From positions 5,293,501 through 5,357,500 of the forward strand of contig CM062214.1 of NCBI GenBank assembly GCA_031216445.1: 64,000 nucleotides of DNA, in the 5' to 3' direction. The translations under genes and the position numbers were made by a program. The notes below the pieces were generated by a model. The model saw nothing but the letters and a program-made list of their open reading frames with translations, had not been told where the DNA came from and did no database searches. Below are positions 1 through 13,900 of this stretch, piece after piece. The DNA comes from Lateolabrax maculatus (taxonomy: Eukaryota > Chordata > Actinopteri > Acropomatiformes > Lateolabracidae). The stretch's first letter is position 1. Each line of letters begins with the position of its first letter.

Positions 1-400
1 AGCCAAAGGTCATTAAAATCAGTGGAAGTATAATTGCTGAAAACGCTAGAAACTGTAGTTTAAGCCCTGAGGGCAGTTGAATCGTCAGTTTGTATGTAAG
101 CACTGAAAGTAGTTCAACTGTTGTACAGTTGAAGAGTGAGAGCTGAAAGCAAGTGAACTGTCAGCTTAAGCAGCTATAATGTCGGTTGATGTTGTAAGCA
201 CTAAAAGCAGTTGTCCTGTCTGAAAGTGTAATGGATGAAAGCAGTTGTAAAAAAAGTCAGTTGAAACATCAACAATGAAAGCAATTGAAATTTCAGTTGA
301 AGTGCCAGAGAGAGTTAAAGTGCGTGCCCTGTAAAAAGCTGAAGTGTTAGTTAGTATGTAAGCAGTTGAACTCACAGTTCAAGAGAAAAAATATTGTATT
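1..400. repeat. degenerate tandem repeat at the window start
   Basis: A word close to GAAAGCAGTTGAA with a following TGTCAGTT recurs irregularly, roughly every 25-60 bases, with heavy mutation, for example near 107, 146, 202, 236 and 280. The array appears to start near or before base 1. It looks like an old minisatellite rather than coding DNA. Confidence 0.6.
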
Positions 401-3400
401 CTCTTGTAATGCTTTTACAGGTTTGACAGTAGTCACTAAAACAATAAATTCACCAACCAGCTATTCAGTCAATCCATTCAGGACCGAGAAGCTGTTCCTG
501 TAGTCTTGGAGGACTCAGATTACATTTGTGAGCATTTAAACACCCCTCACCTAAAATTAGAAACCTAGAGAGCCAGTACTTTCTTTCCAATGTCATTAAG
601 AAGTAAAATTCTGGTGCTTTTCCATTGACAGTGAGCAGGCGGGTGACTTTGTAGGCACGTATGCATTGCTGAGGGTAATTTTCTGGTGTTTAACCCACGG
701 GCGTTGGCTGGACTGTTAACCATCAGAGGCTGAGCCCAGATTCTTCTCTGGTAAAAACCTTTAAAAAAAAACATAATTTTAAATAGACCGTTTCCATGCA
801 TTTTTTTCTTGCATGTGAGGGCTACATATTGCAATTTTTTAGCGTCTAACACTTAATTTCCTGCATTCCTGTGAATTGTTATGCACCAATTTATGACTTT
901 TCTGCATCAATTTATGGTGCAAATGTGTTTATCTTTGTAAAAATTATACACAAACTTCAGACTCCAGGTGACAATTCAAAATATAATGGAATATAATGCA
1001 GTAAGGCTCCCAGGTGTCTTTACAGCCTTTAAATATTCATTCTTCTGTAGATCAACTTTCTCATTTACTGTTGTAACGTTCCTGCTGAGTCAACAGACAT
1101 GTAGGCATGATTTTCTGCATCTTTAGTGTCTTTTTTGGGGAAGTAACCTCTTTAAATGTGCACGTGATACCTATTGTCAATGATACACTAATTCATTTTA
1201 ATTTATTTAATTAAATTAAATTTACCATAACTCCTGGACTTTAATAGCTCATATGTGTTTCAGCAAGATTTCAGCCCTGTTGTTTTTCTATATCTGTAGC
1301 CCTCCTATACAAGTAGTGAATATGTAGAGTTTTTTTTATTGTATTAATGGAATAACTTTAGTTTCATATTGTGCACTTGGAATTACTCTGCAAAAACGGC
1401 ACAAAAAAGCCTGTTGAAGCATATAGCAACATTTCTGATTCATCTTTGTAAGGCAGCATAATATAATAAAGAAGTGAGTGTTATTTTGTTTTAATGGAAT
1501 CTATTAGATAGATGAATGAATGATAATTTTACAAAGACAATTGTAATGCTGCTACCTATAATGCGTGTGTTGTACGTCTGTTCTCCTGTGTTCAGCTCCA
1601 TGTGTTTAGACCTTGCCATTGCTGATTAAACAGGATTATACAGTAGCACCTGTGTAATGGTGTGAAGAAAGAAGACAGACTAACAGCAGTAGACTATGTG
1701 GGTGATGTGAGGGGGGGAGGGGGGGGGGGAGTTTGAGATTGACAGAGATGCAGAGCCTCTCCGTAACCATAGTAACCCACCCACTGCGCTGCTGCTGACT
1801 GAGATCACTGAGCAGCATGCAGTGGAATAACCGATAGATTAGATAGATCTGTGTATATTTTTCACTTTCCCTGGGCTGAATAACTCGCTAGAATTGTCGC
1901 TGTTAGCCTCGTTAAGAGGCTCTGAAAAGTCGGCCAGTCTAGCGACTTTGGCCCAAGTTGGCCCCAACACTGTGTGTGTGAGTGTGTGAGAGCTAGCCTC
2001 CATTCCGTTCACTGAAGATACAAAATTACAACACTGCCGTCTTCTTTAGTGGCAAAATGCTCAAAGTAGAGAATTATTCGGGGCTAAAGAAAAAAATCTA
2101 CAGAATGCCCGGGCCAGGTGACGCCCATGGTTTAACCGTTCAGCTGCACAAAGAAATGAGTTCAACCATCAAAACTGGTCACCATCTTTTCACAGAGTGG
2201 ATGAAGGTCTTGGTTTGAATGCTTCCATTCAGTTTCAATATTCACAACTGTTAACTGTCTAGTAAGTTGACATGAATATGAACATGCTTTAAAGCGGTTC
2301 TAATCAATTTCTTTTGCAATAACAAAGTATCAAATTACAGTGAAAACAAGTGAAAGGGATCGTTTGTAGGGATGACTTTTACTGTTTTGGTTCCCTCTCA
2401 CCACTCTTATAGCGTTTTTTCCACCACAGCAAGCAACTGTTTGCTAACAGTTCTCCATATCATATTGTGTACACAACTTGTTTTTCACTGCCCCCAAGTG
2501 GCCAAAAAAACTGTTATTGCAGGTTTAAGAATACAACCTTTGGCTTTGGCTCTAACACCAGAGGCCAGTGGTTTTGGGAGAGAAGTCAATGGAAGACACA
2601 CTGGAAGTGGAGGTATTTCAGTTCTAAATTCCGAACCCTAATTATACGTCCTTGTCAAGTAAGGTAAGATAAGATCACCAAAAGGAACCAGGAACTAGGA
2701 CATTTCTCATACCCCATGACTGGGTGATGGAGGGGGGAAGTGATGTCGTCCTGATAATGGGTAAACTTCCTCATGTGTTGTGCACTATGAGCCACGAACA
2801 GTTTGTACTGTGGGTGGGTAGGGGGGGGGGACAAAGGATGCAGTCTGCTGTGTAAATCTGCTGTATTTCAGGGTTGTTTCTTCTGCATCTTGTGCCTCAC
2901 CAAGTTGGTGCTCGCGTGTGACGCGACTGTGACCGTTTTGTCTGTATTACCGCTGTTCCAGCCTCTCCCGTGACGGCTCAGCTGAACCCCTCCAAGCGCA
3001 CTCTCGGTCATAATCCTATCAGGCATTCAGTTGGGGGGGGGTGCGGGGGCTGGTGGGGTGAAATATCTTTTTGTTGTACAGCAAAAAATATGTGCAACTT
3101 AACTAATGACTGTTTGTACTCTGCAGGCTTGTTGTTGTTGTTGGCTGGAGGTGTAGTCCTGTGCAAGGATGTATGGTCAAAGCAGTGTGTGTCCCTGGGC
3201 ACCTCAGGGCAGGACGTGACACTGGCTATATGAGGCAACACACTGACCTCTGCAGTTTATTTTCTGTGGGAGCTGCCGACATTCTTTACATTTCGAATCT
3301 GACCTCTCTCTTATATTGATTTCAAAGTTTTTCACCACATAGTGTGAGTGCATGTTTTGCAGAGAATAATTAACATCACCAAATCTTTTTATTTGTTTCT

Positions 3401-3405
3401 TTCAG
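401..3405. other. mical2 upstream or first-intron sequence, no gene seen
   Basis: No exon with a recognisable protein is visible. The region holds AT-rich sequence, a G-run at about 1709-1731, and G-runs near 2819-2830 and 3031-3040. The mical2 first untranslated exon and promoter are either here, unrecognised, or left of the window. The acceptor at 3404-3405 shows that at least one upstream exon exists if that splice site is used. Confidence 0.5.
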
Positions 3406-3535
3406 AACTGGCTAAGCATGGAGGCACACACCACACCATAGGAGTACAATACTGACAGCGTGGAAGGACACAGGAAAAGGAAGCAGTAGAAGAAGAAGAG
3501 AGAGCGTGTCGGAGGATTTTTTACTGTCAGAGCAG
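3406..3535 (+). other. mical2: mical2 5'UTR part of the first coding exon, with a short uORF
   Basis: A T-rich tract ending in AG at 3404-3405 precedes this leader. A seven-codon upstream ORF runs from ATG 3418 to TAG 3441, out of frame with the main start at 3536. Confidence 0.6.
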
Positions 3536-3799
3536 ATGGGTGAGACGGAGGATGAGCGCACGGCGCAGGCCAGCGTGCTCTTCGAGAACTTTGTCCAGGC
3601 TTCCACCTGTAAAGGGACTCTGCAGGCCTTCGGCATCCTCTGCAGGCAGCTGGAGCTGGATCCTCTGGAGTACAGCAACTTCTACAGCTCACTGAAGGCT
3701 GCAATCAGTACATGGAAAGTCAAGGCCCTGTGGACCAAACTGGACAAAAGGGCACAGCACAAGGTCTACAACCAGAATAAAGCCTGCCAGGGCACCAGG
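3536..3799 (+). CDS. mical2: mical2 coding exon 1 (residues 1-88)
   Basis: Starts MGETEDERTAQASVLFENFV and includes STCKGTLQAF, the conserved MICAL N-terminus. The ATG at 3536 was chosen because it gives the family start MGE(N/T)EDE; the open frame upstream only offers GTG. Donor GTAAGA at 3800, phase 0. Confidence 0.95.
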
Positions 3800-6773
3800 G
3801 TAAGAGAGACCAGCTGGGGAGGATGCATTCTGGGGTTTGAGGCCACTAATAGACAATGTGAAACTAGTTTGTCTCAGCATCTTAGGAGCCTGGTGCTGTT
3901 TTTCGATAATAATGATGCTTGTCTGAACCATGAGCAACCCCAAACATTTCTTCTGTGTTCTGTTGAGTAGCGTGCTTTTGTTTAACCAACCTAAGAATCC
4001 TAAACCTAAACAAAAAAAGGAATTATGGTTTGTTCAAATACCCAATTAGGACCTTTGCCAGTGTGGATTTGTTAGGAAAATAGATTATGTAAATAGTTTG
4101 TTTCTGTAATTATATGCCATTAATTAATTAGACCAAAGTAATCCTAACTTTGAGAGGCTGAATTAACTGGATTTATTGCATATAATTTATAAGTAGAGTA
4201 AATTCAGTTAGTATCATTACTGGATCAAGTAATTTAAAGTAAGCTTTTTATAGGGGCAACTTTATGAAAGTGCTGCTTGTTAGTCAGATTGTAGTATATG
4301 GCTTACATTAGGGCCTATAGACAGTATGGAAGTTCAGATGCATATTTCATGTCATGGGTATCTCATATTTGTTATTTTATGTGACATGCTGAGCCGTCTT
4401 ATTGCCTGACCATGTATGCATATGTATTATAAGCAGCACGTATAGCATAGTTTTGGAATGACTTCGTATCTGAAGGAAAAGATAAGACGTCCAGAAAGGA
4501 ATGAGGCCAGAGACTCAGAGGGGAGATTAGCAGAGAGGGTTGGCCAAAAATAACAGCTAAGTTATTATCCCAGACATTTTTTTTGAGAGAACCTGCTTTT
4601 TGGAGAAAGAAGGTGGCCCTGTAGCTTGGTGGGCGCTACGTTCTCTGGAACTCTGTATGTAGAATAAACATGTCTGTAGCTTAGTCTTTATTTTGTTCTG
4701 TTACATGGAAGATACTCCCAAAGTGATTAAAGTAACCTTTCCCAGATGGCTTTGCTAATTGTTTTACCAGTTAATTTTTCCCTATAACTGTAAACTGGCA
4801 AACCACATACTGGCCTGGAAATGAGGCGTTGACTGTAATCACAGAGAACTTTTGGGACTTTCAAGATTAAGCTTTTTCTTCTCCAGTTTTATTCTCCCAT
4901 TTTGACATGATGAAGCTGTCTGCTGTTTTTTTTTTGCTTTTCTAGAATATTGATTATTGCAGCTTTAAAAATCGATGAAACAGTGCACGCTTTTTAATTT
5001 TAATCATATGAGCAACTCAGATGAGTTCAACCTTGTTCCTTATACACAACCCCCCCAGCCCCATTTTGCTTTTTTTCTTCCTCTTTAACTCTATTCAGTG
5101 TCTGATTATCGGTGGGGGTCCATGTGGTCTGCGGACAGCCATCGAGCTGGCCCTGTTGGGCTGTAAGGTGGTGGTGATCGAGAAGAGAGACACCTTCTCC
5201 AGGAACAACGTGCTCCACCTCTGGCCCTTCACCATTCACGACCTGAGGGGCCTCGGAGCCAAGAAGTTCTACGGCAAGTTCTGTGCTGGCGCCATCGACC
5301 ACATCAGTGAGTGTAAATCTGTCAAACTTTGAACCCTCTTCCTTTTTCCTTATAGTGCTCTGGGAGGGAAGAGAAATTGTTCTTTGGTTATGCCTTATAG
5401 TTTCAGAGAAACAACTTCCTCATCGTGGGGTCAGGAAGCCTTTTAAAGTCACTTGAGATGCAGAGTGAGAGAGAGAGAGAGAGAGTAATGATCACATGAA
5501 TAACATACTTTTATTTGTTATTCATTTGACAAGTTGATAACCCCCTCATTACTTACAGCAACATTTCTGGGACTTAGAAACCAAGAGATTGAGAAACCCT
5601 ATATTAGAATCTTGCAGTTCTCTCTCTGTGCTATTTTACTTCCTGGAATCATACCTTCCATGGAATCATACATGCAAATAAGGCTACCGTGTGTGTCAAA
5701 TCACTACAATGAAGATAAATGCGACCTTGTGTGGCCAAAGCAGTCTTCACAAAAGTGCCTTTCATTTCTGCTGTCTATATTTAACAGTGTGGCATTGGGG
5801 GTGGGTATTTGCTGGCTATGTGACTCTGTAACCTGTGAGATGAGATTTTCCAGCAGCCTAGTTTGCTGCAGTTTGTTTCTTCAGTCTCTGTATCTCCCTA
5901 GTGGGATGTTTCCATTGGCGCTTCTTCCTCTCCAACTTTAGTAACAGTGTCATGTATTAATATCCCCTTTAAGAGATGAGCTCTTCTGAGTGCACGTCTC
6001 GTAACCCTAACTTGTTCTTATCTATAAGTGCAGCCATGTCTTCCTCCCATAACTGCTGCTGAGAAAGCACCTGTTAATACCTGCTGCTGAGCTGCTGTGT
6101 ATAAACTATATTAACTCTGTGAAATCCAATGTGTCCCACACTCTTAGTAGGGATGCACTGAAATGATATACTCAGCTGATTTATTGGTATTGGAAGATAT
6201 TGTTAGATTAGTCCGTCCCTACTGCTCAGGAACAGAATACATACAGTTTAAACACTTACAAGTATTGACTTACGTTGAAGTGTGTTCCTAACATAATTTG
6301 AATAATGGGAGAACCAAAGTTTTTCTATGAGTTTGTTATAGCCATCTGAGCAGTGAACTAACATACCAATAAACACAGATGGTCTTGGAGCAACATCAGC
6401 TTCAAAGTCTGATTATCCAAGCTGGACCAATATACATCAGTTAGATGAACTTTCTATATTATTTGTGTCGTTAAACTAAACATCTCCTCTATTTTAAGCT
6501 ACAACCTGCTCTATTTATAGCTTTGTGATGAGATTATAGTAAGTGGATAGCAGCAAGCTTAGCTCTAGCCTTGCTTTGTGTGCTTTTTGGATATGCAACA
6601 TCTGCATGTACACGTTTGTGTGTAACCTCTCCAGGTATCCGCCAGCTCCAGCTGATGCTGCTGAAAGTGAGTCTGATTCTGGGAGTGGAGATTCATGTCA
6701 ACACGGAGTTCGTCAGAGTTGTGGAGCCACCGGCGGAGCAGACTGACGACAGTGAGTCTGTGTGGGGGTGTGG

Positions 6774-6810
<37 letters not shown>

Positions 6811-9800
6811 TGTGTGTGCCATTATCTGTATGTTAAAGGATCACGAGTAGCAGTGACCTCCCTGCATATCTCCACTATATATGGAAAGCTCCCTGCTCAC
6901 AAAATACATTTGCTAAAGTGATTTGAACGCTTCCTAGAGAGGAGACGTTTGCAGCATTTATAGCAAACTGTGTGGAAAATAAAGTCTATTGATAGAGTCT
7001 GCTGATGGTTACATTTTAGTTCTACTTTGAGTTTGCTTTGCAAAGGGCCCCAAAATATGCCAAGTGTCCTAAGTAGAGCATGTGGGGACTCTCTCACTTT
7101 AACTCTCCAGGGAACACAACCCAACACAACAGTTCCTCAACTCAGAGGACGGAGCAGGATACTGTAGCTGCTGTGTGGCCACATAAACCTCCTGTGGTCA
7201 GAAAAATTAAATTAAATCAGCACTTCAACATGATGTGTGAATCAGTGGCACATAAGACACACTAGTCTCTAGCATGTGTTATAACTGTCCCCCAGTTATC
7301 AAAGACCTCTGTCACTCATCTGCCTGTCTACTCTTTAGATTACATATGTGTTATGGTATAAAAAGAATCAAATGTGAAGTGGGTCCAGCTGGTTTGTTGT
7401 TTCCTTCCTCAGGTCCTGGGTGGCGAGCAGAGGTCCGGCCCTCCGGCCATCCTGTCTCAGACTTTGATTTTGATGTGGTGATCGGAGCCGACGGACGCAA
7501 AAACACATTAGACGGTGAGAGGAAAAACTAACAGAACTCACAAATGGGAGTGCTGCATTTGGGTAAATTATGGCAGTTGATATGGTTAAAATGAGTCCTA
7601 AGGAAAGGTTTGCTCCTGACCTGCACTTGTAGGCCATATTTTATGCTGCAGTCAAAGCACTTTTGTTATTTTTACTGGAAAAGAGGAGAGGTGTCGCCAA
7701 GCTGCTTTCAATCACTGGGCAAAGCATTTCCTGTTGACATAGTTTTTAACTAGAAGCTTAATAGTGTGTTTGGAGTAAAGTCATATTTTATGTATATAGC
7801 CCAAAATCACAAATCACAATTCTCTTCAAGGGGCTTTACAATGTGTACAGTGTACGACACCTTCTGTACTTAGACCCTCGATTCAGATCAGGAAAAAATC
7901 CCCCCCAAAAACTTTTTACAGGGAAAAAATTTAAGAAACCTCAGGAATCGCGACAGAGGGATCCCTCTCCCAGTACAGACAGACATGCAATGCATGTCAC
8001 GTGTACAGAACAGACCAAAAAAAATCACACCATATACAAATTACAATGACAACATTCTGATACATGTGGATTATAAAATATAAGTGAAGAATGTGAGTGT
8101 GTGTGTGCTGGTTTATCAACTGTTGGAGATATTTGTTAGCTTTCTGTCCGGGTGTGTTTGGTATGTGTGCTTTGTGCATATGTTTGCTGATTACAGAAAT
8201 ATTAAACATTCTCCTCCGTAAATGGTTGACTCCAGAAGCATTAGTGTCTCTGTGACTTCTCCTTTGTGTGTAGACCTACTTTTTAAATATTGGTGTTGAT
8301 GTTTGCATACAGTACGTTTCCTCTCTGCATGGTTCACTGCTAATGTTTTTGTTCCCCTCTCGGCAGGTTTCGGCCGCAAAGAGTTTCGAGGGAAGTTGGC
8401 CATCGCCATCACGGCTAACTTTGTCAACAGGAACACCACAGCAGAGGCTAAGGTGGAGGAGATCAGTGGCGTGGCCTTCATCTTTAACCAGAAGTTCTTT
8501 CTGGAGCTTAGGGAGGAGACTGGTGGGTTTAAAAAAACAAATGTGGCACCAGCAACTACAAACATGTAGCATAAAGCCTCCTTTTCTTAAAAAAACCCTT
8601 TTCTGTTGGAGTTGTGTACCGTGCTGTGCTGTGTGTTTGTTTCTCCCGCTCTAATTGCTCCTTCTAACAGCACTTTAAATACTCTTTGTCAAGCAAATCT
8701 GCTCCTGTTTTCAGGGATCGACTTGGAGAACATAGTTTACTACAAAGACAACACCCACTACTTTGTCATGACGGCAAAGAAGCAGAGTCTGCTGGACAAA
8801 GGGGTCATCATAAATGTGAGTTTACTCATGCACACTCACACACATAGGTAAATACAGAAGTATTCGTTTTGACACCTGATTTTGATTTAATCTTAGTATA
8901 GACAAATGTACAATTGAGGCCATATATTTAAATCAAAGTAGATCAAAGGTATCTACTTTGTTTCCACAAGAGATCATTTGAAAATAATTGCCAATAGAGA
9001 AACTTATTTCAGCTTTTTTTTTTACCAGAACAGATTTTCAGTGAGACAAAAGTTTAAGTACATAAGTTTGACTGTCTCTTTAAACTGTATGAAAGACACA
9101 CAGACACACACACACATATGGGATCCAATATTTAAAACCAGCTCCCCGAGCAGAGAGTCAAAGTGTTTTTGGGGTAGACAGGAATGTGTGTGTTCGCCAG
9201 GGCAGTGAGTGATGGACCTCCATAGGGGGTGATAATGAAATAGGGCTGTAATGAGATGCTTTCTCTCACTCACCTGTCTTCTATGTCTCTCTCTCACACA
9301 CACACACACACACAGTATGAGTCAGATTTTTTTTTCCCTCAGTGACGGACGCTGAGATCAGACAGTATAAATGAGGATATTATTATGGTATCGGGTGCAC
9401 TGTTAACCCTCATACCCAGAGCTTCCCCGGACAATCATCTGAAAATACACACAAACACACACACATGCAGGAAAGCATTCTGATATACCGGCGATGCAGT
9501 GGCACACACATGCAGACTGTCTTTTTTCTCTCTCTCTCTTTCTTTCTCACTCACACACATATACACACACATATACACACACACACACACACATACACTC
9601 ACACACTGTCTGGCCCCTCAGTGGTCTCCATCTCTTCTTATATTGCACGTTAGTGCAGAGTGATATCTCACTGCGTCAGCGGGGTGACAGCATGCACGCA
9701 TGTGGCCAAGGCTTCAGAGGCCTCATCACTCATAATAGCTCACTGATTCAACAAACTGACTAACTTGGTTTTGTCATTATCTTCGTCTTGCAGTGAAACG

Positions 9801-10957
9801 CATCAGTCTAGATTACATTTAATATTATTTATATATTTTTTATTTAATTTCTTGACAAATGTGAATGTTGTTTCTGAATAAGTCAGGAAATATTATTCTG
9901 ATAAAAACATGGGACAATGATGCATCTCACTTTGGTAACAAGTCAAAACAACATGACATAGATATTTCCTGAGTGACTCATGACATCATTCATGGGGTGG
10001 GCGTGGGCAACATGTTTAGACTGATCAATCTCTTCTGTCGAATTCGCACTCTGGTGTAGGATGAGCCACAAGCTGCCATGATGGTCAGCTGCAACAACAA
10101 ACTAAACTCTTTAAACTCTTTAAAATTACAGGCTTGACCATTAAATATTGTTTTTTTGTCTGAATTGAGTGAATTACTTATATTTTACCCAAGTTACGTG
10201 AAATAAAATCAGTCACAGAGCTCAAGTGTTCAAAGCCAAGCTTAAATTTATCATTAGATGCTTTTATAGACTCCAAAGCAACAGATTTAACAAGAAAGTT
10301 CCTTTCTTAGCCTATTTTTACATATGACACATTACTATAATACAACTAAATAATGATACAAAAAAAAAATATAAAAAATAATCCTGTTACTTCTATCACC
10401 ATAATTTTTAGGCCCCAGAGTCACTACACATTTTCTACCTGAGAAGTATTCACTCAGAATTTTGCTTTTAGTTTTTTCTTGTATCTTTGGTCCGCACAAA
10501 TTCTAAAAATATGGGCAAGCAAAACACTTTCAACTGTAAGCTCAGTTATTGTATCATCTGCATAAATGGATTGATGCCTAGGATAGACATCAATATATGT
10601 CTTACCTAGACATAGGTATAGCTCTATAGACATCTATTGTCAGTGATCTCTTTCATAACCTTCCTGCCCCCATCTCATTACAGGACTACATAGAAACGGA
10701 GCGACTGCTGAGCGCTGACAACGTCAACCAGGAAGCATTGCTCTCCTACGCCCGTGAGGCAGCTGACTTCGGCACAAACTACCAGCTGCCGTCCCTGGAC
10801 TACGCTATCAACCACTACGGACAGCCGGATGTGGCAATGTTTGACTTCACCAGCATGTACGCCTCAGAGAATGCCGCCTTGATCAGGGAGAAACATGGAC
10901 ATCAGCTACTGGTCGCGCTGGTGGGCGATAGTCTGCTTGAGGTATGGCCTGTGGGTG

Positions 10958-10990
<33 letters not shown>

Positions 10991-13900
10991 GTCAGAGTTG
11001 TTTGATACCCTGGCCTCCACCTCGACTGAGGCTCAGCTCGTGTGTGTTCACACTGACATCATGTTCTCCGTTTCCAGCCCTTCTGGCCGATGGGTACAGG
11101 TTGTGCTCGGGGTTTTCTGGCCGCCTTTGACACTGCCTGGATGGTGAGGGGCTGGGCACAGGGCCGGAGCCCTGTGGAGATACTGGCTGAGAGGTGTGTG
11201 GGTTTATGTTTGACTTCCCTTAACTTCAGATTTACAAGATGGGCATACATAATATGCAGCATATACATACAGTTCAACATATATAAGCATATGAAGTTCA
11301 TGCTCCTCACAGGATGAATGCTAATGTGACACTGTGAATTTTCCTTTGGCTCCAATGCCAGGCCAAACTTTACACAAGTAATATGAAAATGCGAAATTGG
11401 CTTACCATTATCCAACTGCATTCATGCACCCCAGAGGATGAACCTTTTTCTATTTTGGAAATAGAAAATGTCTAAAATGTTAACTTTTTGTACAGATAAT
11501 CTCATAAATGTAAGGGGTAGATTAGTATACAATTTGCTAAGCACATTCATGTCTTCCAGGGGATACATCCTTGGTGTCCTGTTTATGATCTTACTTCCAG
11601 TGAACCATGCCAGTTTTCAATGACGCCACGATTTCTCTGTGGTTTTATATCACAGGAATACAAATAGCCTTGTTATCACCTGCTGAAACAAAGTGAAGTA
11701 GCAGTAGTCATGAGTCCAAATAAACCTGTCTGGATGTGTCTAGTGTCCACACTTTAAGCGATGTAGATTAAATGTTATAAGCAACATTTTGTGCTTTGAG
11801 CTCACTTCATTGCAGTTCTCTGTACTCTTTGAAGCTGCAGTATCTTGTGTCTGTCAGTTATATCTGCCCTGTTGTTCCTCAGGGAGAGTATCTACCGGCT
11901 GCTGCCTCAGACCACCACAGAGAACATCAGTAAAAACTTTGAACAGTACGCCATTGACCCTGCCACCCGCTACCCCAACCTCAACTCCAGCTGTGTACGC
12001 CCGCACCAGGTCAGTACAACACTTGTATGATAAGAATAAACTTTATTTGTATAGCAGTTTAATTAATAAAGTCATCAAGTGCTTTTCAAGAAAAAGGAAA
12101 AAAAATAATAAAGCAAATGCAGATGACCTTGAAGAATGAAACCAGATATCAAAGGGAAAAAAGGAATGAAGAGACATCATTGGTCTTCTGCTCAGTGACA
12201 GTGACACTGATCGAAAATGTTTCAGTCTTATTTGAGTGATAGAGAACGATTTCACCATCATTATGCATGTTCAATTCTGTAAGTATTTCTAAAATAAATT
12301 CAACAATGACTGTAAAATGCCGCTTTTCTGTTTTTTTTTTTTTTTTTTTGTGAGATCTGACCCCCCCTTCCGATGCGAAACATGCAAACAAACATACTGC
12401 CTGTGCTACTGCTTATCTACTGAACAATGATTACTTTTCCTCTCTTCTTTCTTTCAGGTGCGTCACCTGTTCATTGATGGCCAACAGGACCCGTGCCACC
12501 TGGAAAGAGGAGGACCTACGCGTAAATCAGTGAACTTGTCCAGGAGAGGTGAGATGTCTTTTCCCCAAATACAAACTGGTGATTTTAATATGAACTTTCA
12601 GTGTTATTTTGCATGAAAAAAAAGTTTGATTTGTAAATAAGGATTGATGAGTCCAAAAAGCTGTGATGTGATGACATGGTACTGGAGCTTTCTGTCTGGA
12701 GCTCTGCAGTTTTCATGGCACTGTCTGGAACTTTTACAGTCTGTAAAACTTCAGTTAAATTTGATTTTCTTTTGACATTGTATTCATTGTGAAGTTATAT
12801 TTTGACAGAGTAGATCTTCATTTTAAGACAATATAATGTATAACAATAATATGTGTCAGAATAAAGAATCAGACTGCATCTTTGGTTAAAACAGAATCAT
12901 TTTAAAAGTTGCTATTCAAAACATGAAAAGTGATATAGTATTTGAGTATGTAAGTTCTTTTTGGGCTTGTAGTTAGGGTTGGGGGTCACACTGTATGTAT
13001 GTATGTATGTATGTATGTATGTATGTATGTATGTGTATATACATATATACACATATACATATACATATACATATATACACATACACACATACACACATTC
13101 AGTACAATGTTGAGGGGTAGCAAATCCTGTGTAACTGATTATAGGGATAGAATGATATATCTTGTGAGTATTCCTGCTGCTATAATAAAAATCAGACTAC
13201 AGACGCATCAGATATCTTTAGACAAAATAGTGACAGTGAGGATTGCTGCCAGCTACTCACCTGGGACTGTATTTTGCTTTCAAAGCTCCCTGTCATGTTA
13301 AAATGGTAATCTCATTATCCTATGAGTCACCACGGAGATTAGATGAGTCCACAGCCCCATTAACACTGCGTGAAAGCTTCCCTTGACACCTTTTATAGGT
13401 TAAATTAATTTATGAAATTGTCCCAGCAGTGACTCGGAAATGCAGCATGACCAAAACAGCTTTAACAAAGGCTGTTCTTTTTGAGCATGCTGCATTTTAA
13501 CAAATCAGAGTGAACCCCTGACTATAATTTACTGGAGAAAAAAGGTTGACGACATAGTGAATGCTTCCCCAGCCCCCACTTAGGGGAAATGTTAGCCTCA
13601 TCTCAGTCACGGGCTGACACACCTCGTCACAGACAATACAGCTGGATAACGTTACACCCACATGATGCCTCTTACAGACATGTGCTGACCTGCTCTACTC
13701 TGCACCAGCAGGGTTAGACTGATAAACAGTACGGGGCCCACACAGTTGTCTTCCCTTTGATGGAGGTTTCTAACTGAGAGAAAGAAGTCATTATTTATCC
13801 ACAAGTTAAAGCAGTTGAGGGCAGCACAACAAGCTGTAAAAAACAACCTGTTTGTTGCCACTGTTTACAGAACGTTTTCGTTCAATCGGTATGTGTTCAC

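Noticed and set aside
3506..3535. GTG-initiated N-terminal extension of mical2
   Set aside because: No in-frame ATG there, and the family N-terminus begins at the ATG at 3536.
5534..5941. 135-codon open frame in the intron after mical2 exon 2
   Set aside because: No family resemblance and no splice sites in phase.
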